From positions 693,294,420-693,358,419 of the forward strand of contig CM062813.1 of assembly GCA_031772625.1 (NCBI GenBank): 64,000 nucleotides of DNA. Direction: 5' to 3'. Under the pieces are notes generated by a model. That model was not told the DNA's origin. It saw nothing but the letters and a program-made list of their open reading frames with translations, and made no database searches. The position numbers and the translations under genes are program-made. Positions 45,030-55,753 of the stretch are shown here, piece after piece. The stretch comes from Pinus tabuliformis. Its lineage: Eukaryota > Streptophyta > Pinopsida > Pinales > Pinaceae. The first letter of the stretch is position 1. Each line of letters starts with the position of its first letter.

Positions 45030-46136
45030 TGTTACACAGCAATTTGTCACCGTTTGTCACCGTCCCTGTTACCCCTCACCCGCACACTGGAGGACTCATT
45101 CCGGGACCTGTGAGAAGTGACATGACCTGAAACCACTTGCATCATATTCCTCTAAGTATGAGCTTCATATGTCCTGAAGACATCTCCTGCGAAATATCCA
45201 TGAAAACAGCTCTTTTTGCATTAGTGCGGGCCCATAGTTCACTGCCCGCGCCAATGAGGGAAATCCTCTAAAAAGGGCGCGTCGTTGGCGCTCTGTCCCA
45301 GAGTCGCACTCGCACCAACCGAATTGAGTAAAGTTTTTAACCAACAAGCTCCCGAAGGTTCTCTTCAACCCATTCACCAACTGAATCTATGTTGAGCTAG
45401 GATGGTTTGGATTCGAATCTCCATAGAAGGGAAAGTGGTTTGCCACCTTTCATGGAAGTTTCCAAGTGATAAAGCCAATCCCATGAATAATGTGGTTGAT
45501 CCTATCTCTTTCCTCTCTATCTATAAAAGCTTGCCTCTATGCCTTGAGCAAGCTAGTTACAGTAGTTCCAGTTCTAGCATAGAGATAGAGAGTTTGAAGC
45601 TGCAAGAACCTTCTTTGCACCCATAAGGCCAAATCTAAATAAGGAGATTCTTGTCACCCAAAGAGAGAGAGGCTTGTTCCTCATCCCAACAAGCTTTGCA
45701 AGACTTGTGTAGCTGACTAACCAGCCAAAGGAGGATTTGACGTCAGAACAATGGTTGTATTCTTCTTTGTTATTTATTAATAATAGATGACTATCATTAT
45801 GGTTCCACTCTCATTGTCTTATGTTTGATGTTGAGTTATATCTTTTCTGACTGATATATAATTGCATCTACTAGATTTTATGCTTGTATTCGTGTTGTTC
45901 TTTGCATGTGCAGGTGTCCAATCACGGAGATCGTGGGGATCGTGGCCGGCCGAGGCAAAGGAACGAGGGCGACATCTCTTCTACGAACACTAGCGTTGGA
46001 ATCCAAGTAGGTTCTCACCATCCACTTTTTATTTGCAATTAGGAACTTGCGTGGTAGCATTGTGTGATTGTTGTTAGACCCGGTCTAGGCTAGTAGGGAT
46101 CGTCTCTGTCCGCAGAGAGGATTTACCTCCACAACA
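45030..46136 (+). repeat. 5' LTR of Tat copy 1
   Basis: 1107 bp from TGTTACACAGC to CCTCCACAACA, matching the inverted LTR at 56594-57706. TATAAAAG at 45522-45529 is a likely TATA box. A GCGCCAATG/GTTGGCGC inverted motif pair lies at about 45248-45293. Confidence 0.9.
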
Positions 46137-46139
46137 ATT

Positions 46140-46157
46140 TGGCGACCATACTGGGGA
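46140..46157 (+). other. primer binding site, tRNA-Arg-like
   Basis: TGGCGACCATACTGGGGA begins three bases after the LTR. Its complement resembles the 3' end of plant tRNA-Arg (about 15 of 18 by memory), the primer reported for Ogre/Tat elements. Confidence 0.65.
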
Positions 46158-47836
46158 GTCTTGTCTCTTTGGTTTCTCGTTTGATTGCTTAGATAGCTTT
46201 CTGGGTTGGATTTCTTGTTGTTTCTTGCTTCGTGGTTTGCCTAGGTACTGTTTTCAAGCTCTAGATTGCTTGTTTTTGTTTTTGACTTAGCAAACTTGAT
46301 TAGCGCGCTTTTTAGCCTAACAGTCGCGCCAAATGGCGCAAGTTGCTCAAAGACAACCCACGCCAATCCCATAAAAGCGTGAGTTGCAGCCTGACAGTCG
46401 CGCCAGGCCTGTCAACTTTTCTAGTTTGCTTGTTTTCAAGCCCTCTGAGCTTGGATTTGTATCTTGCCACGTCTTTTTCAATTACTGGAGTGCGTTTGAT
46501 CCTTGTTTGACTAGTTTTAGACCTCCATCCTTCGGGTGTTTGCCTTTTTCTATCGATTTCACATTTTAGCCCTAGGGCATCTAGTGGCTTTGTGCATCGA
46601 GCCTTCCGTAGGAGTCTTGGGTTCTTTGATCGTCCAGTCGGCTTTGTGATTACTTTTTGCGCTTGCTCAGTAGTTGTCAAAGCCTTTTGTTGGTATTCGA
46701 GTGATTTGCTCCTTTTCCGCTTGAATTTCGCTTGACTTCGTTTGGGCTTAGATTACATAGCTCGTAGAGGTCTTTGTGTTTTCTTCTTGGTTTGAAGGAC
46801 TGCTTTGGTGTTTTGGGGATTCGATTGTTTTCTCATTGAGTGAAATTTGTCTTTTTACTCGGTGTTACTATCTCTCAAAATTTGTTTAGTGCACTTTGCC
46901 ATTGAAAAGAAAATGAACAATCTCTTTTGCGTTGCATTAGTTATTTGAAATTAGAAGCTTTTCATTTGATTAGCAAGTTAAAACAAAGAAAAGTTCAGTT
47001 TATTTGTCATTAGCTACATTAGAGTGGTTCTTGATTGTTTGTGGTCATTTTGTTTGAAAAATTCTCAACTCTCTCGTAGTTAGTATTCATCGAACGAAAT
47101 GATATTCTTTGGCATATAGTTTGCATTTAGGGAATTGTGAGAGATTACATACGGTAGGACCTGGAAATTGAAAAGTAACTAAAGATCAACCATAAAATGA
47201 ATTGAATGAACTTAAAAACGCATTGGAACATAACGCTCACTGATTAGAGGTCTAGGCTAGAGACGTGCTCCGGCGTCGTTAAACCTAGTCACTGTTGTTT
47301 CACACTACGGTTGGGTGATTCCTCCTTTTGTGACTCGATAGTGGTCTAGCACGGACTTGAGCTCCCACGTACCGTCGCGTATATAGGGGAGACCCCACTA
47401 GGTTATCATCCTTTATCCACAGGAAGCCGTGTCTTTTGCCTTACAAGCCGTAACGCACCAAACACAGCATTCAGGAAGATTGACTTTCGTACGGGAAGTC
47501 CTTGGTTTTCATATGACTGCCAAGGTGTATATGCAGTTTTACGGATTTGTTTGGTAAACCCTTTGCCTAGTCTCTCCAGAGTAGTCACTTTTGATCCTTT
47601 TCAGACTCCTTAAAAGAAAAGGCTCACTTGAGCAGTTTGTCACTTCGGGCTCGCAAAACATTCGAAGGCGACTAGAGTCACCTTTTTGTCCTTTTCTCGA
47701 CTCTTAAAACATGAAAAGGTCAAGTTGTGTCTTTGCGTCTTAAAATTTATTTGGCCACGATTAACATTACCTGGTTAGATCTTGTGTACATTAGTTTGAG
47801 TAGGGTCCTTTATCGTTAGATTCCCTTAGGTCCTGT
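46158..47836 (+). other. long untranslated leader of Tat copy 1
   Basis: About 1.7 kb without a convincing reading frame. It contains GTCGCGCCAAATGGCGC near 46322-46338 and related GCGCCA motifs at about 46405. Long leaders are usual in Tat elements and would hold packaging and dimerisation signals. Confidence 0.6.
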
Positions 47837-49797
47837 TTGAAGTTTAACATCCTGGCTGAACCATCGACTCCCGTTCCAAGTGATCAAGGGTCTCCATCTT
47901 CCGTTGCTCCTGAGGTACCGGTTGTGAGTGATACTCTTCCTGTTATCCCGAGTATCCAACCGATCAACTCTCATGCCCCGGGCGACGAGGATTACGAAAT
48001 CGATTGGAACCCCATCTGGGAGCCTGACGAGGATGATATTCCTGTTACCCCCCCTGGTGTTTCGTCTCCAATGTCTACCTCTCACATGGATGAGACATCT
48101 CCTAGAGTAAGCGAGACACCTGTGTTGTCGAATATCGACACTCCCATCCCAACCACTTCTCCGCTCCCCCACGCTACCAGTCGTTGAGGGATAGGGTAAG
48201 TGCCAGTACCCCTGCTTCGACTATGTGGGACCCCGACATCACTCCCACCACGGGATCTTTTGTTTCACAAGTCCACACTACACCTGTCACTTCAGTTCCG
48301 ACAAATCCAACTGTTTGTATAGCACATTCAACCCCGGTTGTTAGTGCCGTTACAGCGTCTTCAGCTTTGAACACTGGCGTTGGTCCCCCTCACGGTCAAG
48401 TGAGTAGCGGCCAGCCGGCACACACACCTAAAGTTATCCACCCTGCACAAAGTGCACCACCCTCTTCTGGTCCCGTCCTAGGAGGGGGGCCATATGATGC
48501 TTATGGACAAGATGTTCAAGATCCGAATGCGCAAGGTCCATTCTATTATTATGGTTCTGTTGGTCAATACCTTCAGCTTTCTCAACCCTTGCTTACTCAA
48601 CCTATTGTTGAGGTTTCGGTACCATTATCCGTTACTTGGAATGCCACCACTTTTCATGGGGGCCAAGTAAGACCTGCACAGCTTTAGGGACCGCCTAACC
48701 AAGGCCAGCCATCTTATGTGCAAACCCCCCAAGGGCAGCAATATTATGGCCAGTCTCACCCAGGACAACCTGGGGGCCTACAAGGACAACCCTATCAGGG
48801 ACAACCTTTGGTCGTTGGTGGTCCATCTTTTACTTATCTGACTCAACCTTCTGGTTACCCGGGGCAACCTGGTATCCAACAAGGTTACCCATCTGGACAA
48901 CCAGGACAACCTTACATCCAACAAGGTCAACCTGGTATTCAGCAAGGTTATCCCTCTGGACAAGCTGGACAAACTTATATTCCACAAGGTCAACCGGCAG
49001 TCCAACAGGGGTACCCTTCTGGGTAAGGGGGGCAGCCTTACGTACAGCAGGGCCAACCCACTGCTCAGCCTAGTCATCCTACTGGGCAAGCGGGTCAACC
49101 TTCTGCACAGCAAGGCCAACCCACTGCCCAGCCTAGTCATCCCTCTGGACAGGCTGGCCAACCTCAAGGTCAACCGGCCGTCCAGCCCACTCAACCATCT
49201 GTTCCGCAAGGACAACCCTCGGTTGCTCAAGGACAACCTGGTACCCAGCAAGCTCATCCTTCTGGGCAAACGGGACCGTCCCAAACCCAACCAGGACAAC
49301 CTTCCGGCCAGATGGTCCAAGCTCAACCTGTTCAAGGACATCCTTCTGGGCCCCAGACTCAAATTGGTTATCAAATGCAAGGTGGGCCACGACCCCAACC
49401 TTCTTACCAAGCACAGCCTTCTTATCAGGCTCAGTATGGAGCTCAGCAAACGCATGACTACCAGCAACCCTAGGGGCAAACTCAATTTACCCCTTATCAA
49501 AATTATCAACAAATGCAAGTCACTTCTTACCAGAATTATCAGCAACAGTATGTTGCACCTGCAGGTCAAGTTGCTAATCCATGGGGTGTTGGGGGGCAGT
49601 CTCAGGGTCAGCTGTCTGCTTATGGATAGAATCCTTATGGACAGAATCCTTATGGACAGAATCCATATGGACAGAACCCCTATGGGCAAAACCCTTATGG
49701 GCAGAACCCTTATGGGCCAGGCTCATCCGGACAAAGTCCATGGGGGCAACCACCACCTGGTTGGAACCCTGGTACTACCTCTCTTCCACAGCCACAG
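47837..49797 (+). pseudogene. Tat Gag amino end: acidic/Pro region and Gln/Pro/Gly/Tyr-rich low-complexity domain
   Basis: Starts at about 47837 with an acidic Pro/Ser-rich segment (DEDYEIDWNPIWEPDEDD), then a one-base frameshift near 48175-48184. From there one frame runs to 49797 and on into the capsid. It is built of Gln-, Pro- and Gly-rich repeats: QQGYPSGQPGQPYIQQGQP units (48860-49030), QPTAQPSHPSGQAGQ units (49050-49160), SYQAQPSYQAQYGAQQ, then six NPYG(Q) units at 49630-49720. Stops at 48685, 49024, 49471 and 49627 fall where neighbouring repeats have Gln. Composition resembles prion-like assembly domains. No homologue is recognised. Confidence 0.75.
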
Positions 49798-51789
49798 ATG
49801 TCCTTTAATCCTCAGTTTCCTTTCTTAGTGACGTTGGAACTCCCAGATGTGTCCAAGTTGACAAATGATCCCATTCTTCATAATCCATATTGGCCACCAG
49901 TTCCAACTAAGATACCCGGTGATTGCCCGAAATTCGATGGCAAAGCTGGTGAGGACCCTCAAGCCCATGTCATGACCTACCACCTTTGGTGCTCATCCAA
50001 CTCATGGCTTGATGACTCCATCCGGCTCCGCCTCTTCTAAAGGACTCTCACCGGCTCGGCCGCTAAGTGGTATATTGAGTTGAATCGCGGAACATTTCAA
50101 GATTTCAACTTGCTGGATATGGCATTCCTAACTCATTTTCAATTACCCATTCGGTACGAGACAGGGACACATCTCCTTACGTCTCTCAAACAGGACACAG
50201 CCACGCATATATCCGATCATATACATGAATGGAGATGGCATCGCCGCTTGATCAAACTTTGGATTCCTGATCAACTCCTTACCGATTGGTTCACGACCTC
50301 CTTTGTCCCCGCAATCGCGCGAGACATCGCCATGGGAGCTTGTGTAACTGAAGAGCAAGCCATCGCGCGTGCTCAGTACCTCGACTTAGTATATTCTCAG
50401 TCAAGTACTTTATATGATTATTTGTCAGACGCCCCGAGACCCGAAACATCCAAAGCTCCGCCAAAACCATCTGTTGATGATGTTATTGGCTCTGTAAATG
50501 TGTCTTCAAAGAAATCCTCCGTGAACCCTGGGAAGCAAAAACAGAATGCTTCTAATGGAAACACTTCTCAGGGTCAATCTAATTCTGGAAGTACTCTCGA
50601 GGTTAACGTCGTTCAGTCCACCACGGCGGATAAATCCTCGAAAGGAAAAAATAAAGGGAAAGCCAAAAATAAATCCGAACAGCCCAAACAGGACTCCCCT
50701 AAACCTCCCCCCGAGGAAGGAGCCAAACGTAAACCTAAGTATCCTTGTCTTATCTATGATGAGGATCACTACACTAAAGACTGCCCCAGGCGGTCCGAAG
50801 TTAGTCGATTGTTGAAAGGTGCTCCTGGGACTCCTGTTGTGCTTAAAGAACCTTTCCCTTCACAGCAAACTCAAATGGTGGCAAATCCATCGCAACCCTC
50901 TTCTTCATTTGACTCTCAAGTATTTATGGCTGGGAAAATCCCCATCCATGTCACTACTCGAGCAAAAGAATATCCATCTCACGCCGGGAAAGAGTCGGAG
51001 GTCCCCTCCAGCGCTCCTCCATCCAGTTCTGGTCCACTCCACATCGAAAGACCTAGCACTGAGACGACTATCCGACCCCCTCCAAAAGGTGTACTCCGGA
51101 AGTCTTCTTACAACCCTAATGCTCGTGCTGCCCAGCACTACAGCATTGTTGAGGACTTAGCTCAGGATCCGTCTGCTATTTCTGCTTTAGAAGTGCTCCA
51201 GAGTTTCCCCTCCCAGAGGAAGTCCTTGCTATCGACCATCGGTGGCATAGACCCGGCTGACTCGGATCTGATTTCTTTTGATCTCAAGGGCTATACGCTG
51301 AGACTGCCTCACCAAATCACTTTCCTTATACAGGTCATCATCAATGGCAAAACGATTCATCGTACAGTCATTGATGAGGGTGCCTCAACTTGCATCATGT
51401 CTGTTGCTTGCTGGAAAGCTATTGGTTCTCCAACACTAAGCCAGTCTCCTACGACATTAGAAGCCTTTGATGGAAGAGAGTCCCGTCCTTATGGTATCCT
51501 CCAACGCTTGCCCATCTCCCTGGAAGGGAAGATGGTAGAAGTGGAGGTCGAATTTGTCGACGCTAATCTTACCTACAACCTCCTCCTCGGACGTAGCTGG
51601 ACATACGCCATGCAAGCCATGGCTTCCTCCCTTTTCTGTGTCATTCGTTTCCCTCATCAGGGGAAGATTGTCACGGTGGACCAGCGCTCCTTATTCGCCT
51701 CCTCTTCCAAAGTCAATGTGCCTTTCGTGGAGCATACCTCTAAATCATTCGAGAGTGTGGGAGCCGGACTCTATAGGATCCCGCCCTAA
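49798..51789 (+). pseudogene. Tat Gag capsid, knuckle and protease
   Basis: Same frame as the repeat domain. CPKFDGKAGEDPQAHVMTYH, LTGSAAKWYIEL and LDMAFLTHFQLP give the Retrotrans_gag order, interrupted only by TAA at 50038 at a Gln position. A Lys/Ser-rich linker leads to CLIYDEDHYTKDCPRR, a zinc knuckle whose second Cys is Tyr. The protease is near 51355-51680: RTVIDEGASTCIMSVACWKA with D-x-G-A, then YNLLLGRSWTYAMQAMASSL, a block typical of Tat proteases. Open from 50080 to the TAA at 51787. Apart from the one TAA it could make a capsid-protease protein. Confidence 0.88.
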
Positions 51790-52227
51790 TGGGTGTCTTT
51801 TCATTTCTACCTCCGAATCTCGCCCCTATTAACATGATTTCCGTGCGTTCTGATCCGTGGGTCCTTCCTCCCACTCATCAGATAGAATCCTGGGGCGATA
51901 TGATGCCGTTGAGTCCTGCTGAGCTCAACTACGTCGAAATCGTTGCTGCATCGGCTCCCCCTCCCAAACCTGCTCTTCCAAGCGGTGTTCCCGACTCATA
52001 TGTTCATTTCCCTTGGATTGGAGATGATGCTACTTCGGATCCATTAAAGGAAATATTTCCTTCCGATGAAGCCATCATAGAGACCATGTCTTGAGGAACC
52101 CCCTTGGTCAGATCATCACCACCGTTGCTCGTTTCTCCCTGCCCATCAGGAAATGATCGCATGTCTTGCGTGGTTTGCTTCGTGTATCCCATTCTAGCCC
52201 CTCCAAACACCTATTCAAATTTACCAA
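51790..52227 (+). other. Gag-PR to Pol junction, linker frame
   Basis: Gag-PR and Pol share a frame but are separated here by stops. A different frame (51789-52094) is open and looks like protein (SWGDMMPLSPAELNYVEI ... PLKEIFPSDEAI). It may be decayed linker or the site of frameshift or splicing, as Ogre elements splice between protease and polymerase; I cannot tell which. Confidence 0.45.
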
Positions 52228-55035
52228 GTGTCTTCTGAGGGCAATATGGGAAACATCACGCAAACCCAACCCATCAACATCTCTGTGAAACCAGGGATTG
52301 TCGAGCATATTCATATTGGAGTCACTTGCGCTCCAGAGGAAGTTCAACTTTATACCGATCTATTTCGCGAATTTCGTGATGTCTTCACTTGGTCCTATGA
52401 AGAGATGCCCGGCATCGACCCTAGTATAGTGGTGCACGAGATACCTACGTATCCAGGTGCTAAGCCTGTTCGTCAACGCCTATGCCCTGTGCACCCCCGA
52501 AAGGCCGCAGCCATTAAAGCAGAAGTCGAAAAGCTTCTCAAGGCTGGTTTCATTTACCCCATTCCACTCACGGATTGGGTTTCTAATATAGTCCCTGTGA
52601 ACAAAAAGCAAGGTACTATTCGAGTCTGTGTTGATTATCGTGACATTAACCGCGCCTGTCCTAAGGATAACTTCCCCACACCTTTCATCGATCAGCTTAT
52701 TGATGAGTGTGCAGGAAGTGAAATCTACTCGTTTATGGACGGTTTTTCTGGATATAACCAGATCAATATTGCGCCCGCTGATCAACATAAGACGGCTTTT
52801 ATCTGTCCTTGGGGCACTTTTGCCTATAAGAAGCTCCCTTTCAGTTTAAAGAATGTCGGCGCTACCTTCCAACGTGCAATGTCCTATGCCTTTCATGACA
52901 TTCGTCACATTGTACAGTCGTACCTGGATGATCTTCCAGCTCATTCAGTCAAGCGTCAGGACCATCCTTCCCATCTTCGCGAAATTTTTCTCCGCTATCG
53001 ACACTACCGTATTAGGCTCAATCCTCATAAATGTGTCTTCTGCGTTGAATCAGGCCGACTACTCGGGTTTATCGTCTCCCGAGAGGGCATCCATCTGGAC
53101 CCCCTCAAAGTTGAAGCTATTTTGAACCTTCCTCCCCCTGCTTCTTTGCAGCAGTTGCACAGTTTGCAGGGTAAAGCAAATTTCTTAAGACGATTCATTC
53201 CGAACTATGCCGAGGTGGCTAAGGGTTTCACACAGTTATTGAAGCGAGATACACCCTTCCATTGGGATGCTATCACTCAGGAGTCTTTCGAGCGACTCAA
53301 GGGTCTCCTTGTCTCTGCTCCATTATTGCGACCTCCGAACTACCACCGTGATTATACTCTATATCTAGCCGCCGCCGATACCACTATCGGCATGGTTCTC
53401 ATGCAAGACGATGATGGCAATGAACATGTCATATATTATCTCAGCCGCAACCTCCTGGATACGAAAACCCGATACGCTTACGTCGAGAAGTTGGCATTGG
53501 CTGTTGTTTGTGCCGTCCAATGCTTCTGGCATTATATCTTGTTGCACACCACGACCGTGATTTCTAATTGCAACCCGATGTACATTTTGTCACGTCAGTT
53601 GTTGGGGGGCAAATACTCAAAATGGATCGTAATCCTCCAAGAGTTTGACTTGGAATTTACTACTGCCAAGTCTAAGAAGTCCCTGGTCTTTGCTGAGTTA
53701 CTATGTTCTTTACCGTCTCCTTCTGCACCCTCTCTTTCAGAAGATCATATCCCGGACGAAACTATTTTTCTGATCAGCACCCTCGATCCCTGGTACGGGG
53801 ATATTATCGTTTATTTACAAATGTCCTCTTTCCGCCCCGCTGTATCCAAAGATGCTCGGCGGCGGATCCGCCATCAATCTCAACCCTATCGTATCATAGG
53901 GGACACCCTGTACCGTCTCGGCGTTGACTCCGTTCTCCGCCGATGTCTTACCCTCGAGGAAGCTGAGAGAGTCCTGAATGACTGCCACTCTGGCGCCTAT
54001 GGTGGCCACATGTCCGGATATGCCACAGCTCAAAAACTCCTTCGCGTGGGTTATTTCTGGCCATCCATTTTTAAGGATTGCATTCTTGCTGTCTGCTCAT
54101 GTCATGCATGCCAGATATACCAGCGGAAGATGCGTGCGCCACCGGTCCCGCTGCACCCTATAGTGACCGTAGGCCCTTTTTCAAAATGGGGCATTGATTA
54201 TACGACCTGGAAGCCTCGCTCGTCCAGGGGGCATGGGTTTGTCATCGTTGCTGTCGATTACTTTACAAAATGGGTCGAGGCGATGCCCACATTAAATGAA
54301 GATGGTCATACAGCGGCGCAGTTTTTGTTCAATCATGTTATCACGCGATTCGGAGTTTCACAGGCCATCGTCACAGATCACGGAAAGCATTTCCGTAATC
54401 ACATGATGACCGAGCTGACAACCCAACTAGGCTTACGGCACGATAGTTCAACCCCGTACTATCCTCAGTCTAACGGCCAGGTTGAAGCCGTTAACAAGAT
54501 TTTGGTTACGATGCTTCAACGTACTGTTGACATGCATAAGTCTAATTGGCATCTGATGTTGTTTCCCGCCTTGTGGGCCTACCGAACCTCTTTGAAGGAT
54601 GCCACCGGTTTCACTCCTTTTCAACTAGTTTACGGATTAGAGGCTACCCTTCCTATAGAATGTGAAATTCCTTCGTTGAAAATAGCTGTCGAGTTGCTTC
54701 CCAACACTACTCCGGTAGAGGAATGGCTTCTTTATCTAGAACGGTTAGACGAGACCCGTCGCTTAGCCTCTCTAGCCATCGAAGCTCAAAAGAAGAGAGT
54801 CAAAACTCATTTTGACCATACCATTCGGCCTCGTTCCTTTGTTGAGGGAGATCTAGTCCTGTTATACGACCAAGCAAATGACAAGCTGGCGGCACGCAAA
54901 CTCGAGCCCATGTGGCTAGGCCCTTACATTGTAAAGAGAGTGTTGCAAAAAGGGGCGTATGAGCTAGTTGACTACGAAGGTAATCCTCTTGATAAGCCCC
55001 GCAATGGGCTGTACTTGAAAAAGTACTATGCATGA
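52228..55035 (+). CDS. pol: Tat Pol: reverse transcriptase, RNase H, integrase (intact frame)
   Basis: Uninterrupted to TGA at 55033; first ATG is 52246, though it may be expressed by fusion to Gag-PR. Reverse transcriptase has VRQRLCPVHPRKAAAI, GTIRVCVDYRDINRACPKDN, YSFMDGFSGYNQI (first Asp) and QSYLDDLPAHS, the catalytic box as YLDD rather than YVDD. The gypsy RNase H follows (YTLYLAAADTTIGMVL, HVIYYLSRNL). The integrase zinc region has HSGAYGGHMS and CHACQIY, then the catalytic triad in WGIDYTTW (Asp), VTDHGKHF (Asp) and PQSNGQVEAVNK (Glu). WLGPYIVKRV is the GPY/F domain. Length is normal for this class. Activity is not excluded by sequence, although Gag of this copy is broken. Confidence 0.95.
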   Translation: MSSEGNMGNITQTQPINISVKPGIVEHIHIGVTCAPEEVQLYTDLFREFRDVFTWSYEEMPGIDPSIVVHEIPTYPGAKPVRQRLCPVHPRKAAAIKAEVEKLLKAGFIYPIPLTDWVSNIVPVNKKQGTIRVCVDYRDINRACPKDNFPTPFIDQLIDECAGSEIYSFMDGFSGYNQINIAPADQHKTAFICPWGTFAYKKLPFSLKNVGATFQRAMSYAFHDIRHIVQSYLDDLPAHSVKRQDHPSHLREIFLRYRHYRIRLNPHKCVFCVESGRLLGFIVSREGIHLDPLKVEAILNLPPPASLQQLHSLQGKANFLRRFIPNYAEVAKGFTQLLKRDTPFHWDAITQESFERLKGLLVSAPLLRPPNYHRDYTLYLAAADTTIGMVLMQDDDGNEHVIYYLSRNLLDTKTRYAYVEKLALAVVCAVQCFWHYILLHTTTVISNCNPMYILSRQLLGGKYSKWIVILQEFDLEFTTAKSKKSLVFAELLCSLPSPSAPSLSEDHIPDETIFLISTLDPWYGDIIVYLQMSSFRPAVSKDARRRIRHQSQPYRIIGDTLYRLGVDSVLRRCLTLEEAERVLNDCHSGAYGGHMSGYATAQKLLRVGYFWPSIFKDCILAVCSCHACQIYQRKMRAPPVPLHPIVTVGPFSKWGIDYTTWKPRSSRGHGFVIVAVDYFTKWVEAMPTLNEDGHTAAQFLFNHVITRFGVSQAIVTDHGKHFRNHMMTELTTQLGLRHDSSTPYYPQSNGQVEAVNKILVTMLQRTVDMHKSNWHLMLFPALWAYRTSLKDATGFTPFQLVYGLEATLPIECEIPSLKIAVELLPNTTPVEEWLLYLERLDETRRLASLAIEAQKKRVKTHFDHTIRPRSFVEGDLVLLYDQANDKLAARKLEPMWLGPYIVKRVLQKGAYELVDYEGNPLDKPRNGLYLKKYYA

Positions 55036-55147
55036 TTCATGCACTTCGATTTGTACATGCGTGTGTGTGTGTGTGTGAGTTTTCATGTTTTTGGCTTGGT
55101 GTGAAAGCGTGATTGCCCCTTATTGTGTCTTTTTGCTTCTTGTGCAG

Positions 55148-55567
55148 ATGTCGGGTGCACCTTACATTGGTTTCGCTGATGGTGCCTGCCGCACCACTCG
55201 TAATTTGTCCTCTGCGGCGTGGGTGATCTACGATCCTCATGGTGAGTTGATAGATCTTCAAGGTGTCTGTTTAGGCTGTACTACAAACAATGTTTTTGAA
55301 TATAGCGTTGTTATTGAATTATTAGCCGAGGCCATTAATCTCGATATTCGTACATTGCTTGTTAACCTAGACTGTCAACTTGTCGTCCATCAGCTCAATG
55401 GGCGATATTCTGTCAGAGACCGTCACATTTTAAGGTTGTACTTACGTGTTAAATTGTTAGAAAGGAATTTTGACTTTATCACATATCAACATATTCCAAG
55501 ACGATTAAACACATTATCTGATGCATTGGCTAATCATGTATTAGATAGACATTTGCATAATTTATAA
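55148..55567 (+). CDS. second RNase H (archaeal-like, aRNH) as a separate frame
   Basis: Chosen start is ATG 55148; the frame is also open upstream to 55085. APYIGFADGACR (Asp), TTNNVFEYSVVIELLAEA (Glu), LLVNLDCQLVVHQLNG (Asp) and RRLNTLSDALANHVLD (Asp) give the DEDD set and the HxxRxxN-DxLA ending of RNase HI of the type acquired by Tat elements. Here it lies after integrase in a different frame from Pol, separated by about 112 bp. A pyrimidine-rich stretch ending TTGTGCAG directly before the ATG looks like a 3' splice site and is conserved in copy 2. The likely role is removal of RNA primers during reverse transcription. Confidence 0.85.
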   Translation: MSGAPYIGFADGACRTTRNLSSAAWVIYDPHGELIDLQGVCLGCTTNNVFEYSVVIELLAEAINLDIRTLLVNLDCQLVVHQLNGRYSVRDRHILRLYLRVKLLERNFDFITYQHIPRRLNTLSDALANHVLDRHLHNL

Positions 55568-55753
55568 TCAAAACATTATACAAGCAAGCACATAAAAGCA
55601 TAATAATAAACCATAGGCATATGTATATATATATGTGTCGCAAAGTTTTGCACCGCGTGCATTACATAAGTCCAAAAAATAATACATATTCATCCTGATA
55701 CATCCTCGGACAACATGTCCCTCAAAAAATATGTATGAAAGAAGCCTAGAAGT
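55568..55753. other. convergent 3' ends of aRNH and antisense gene
   Basis: Short AT-rich stretch with (TA)n near 55622-55636. It would hold the poly(A) signal of the antisense gene; AATAAT/AATAAA-like motifs occur on both strands but none stands out. Confidence 0.4.

Noticed and set aside
48778..49689. 303-codon minus-strand Leu/Arg/Ser-rich frame
   Set aside because: An antisense shadow of the Gln/Pro-rich Gag repeats, because CAA/CCA codons reverse to open TTG/TGG codons.
49574..49756. Minus-strand frame with Ser-x-His/Lys repeats opposite the NPYGQ units
   Set aside because: It is only the mirror of the plus-strand repeat; the plus frame continues into capsid and protease.
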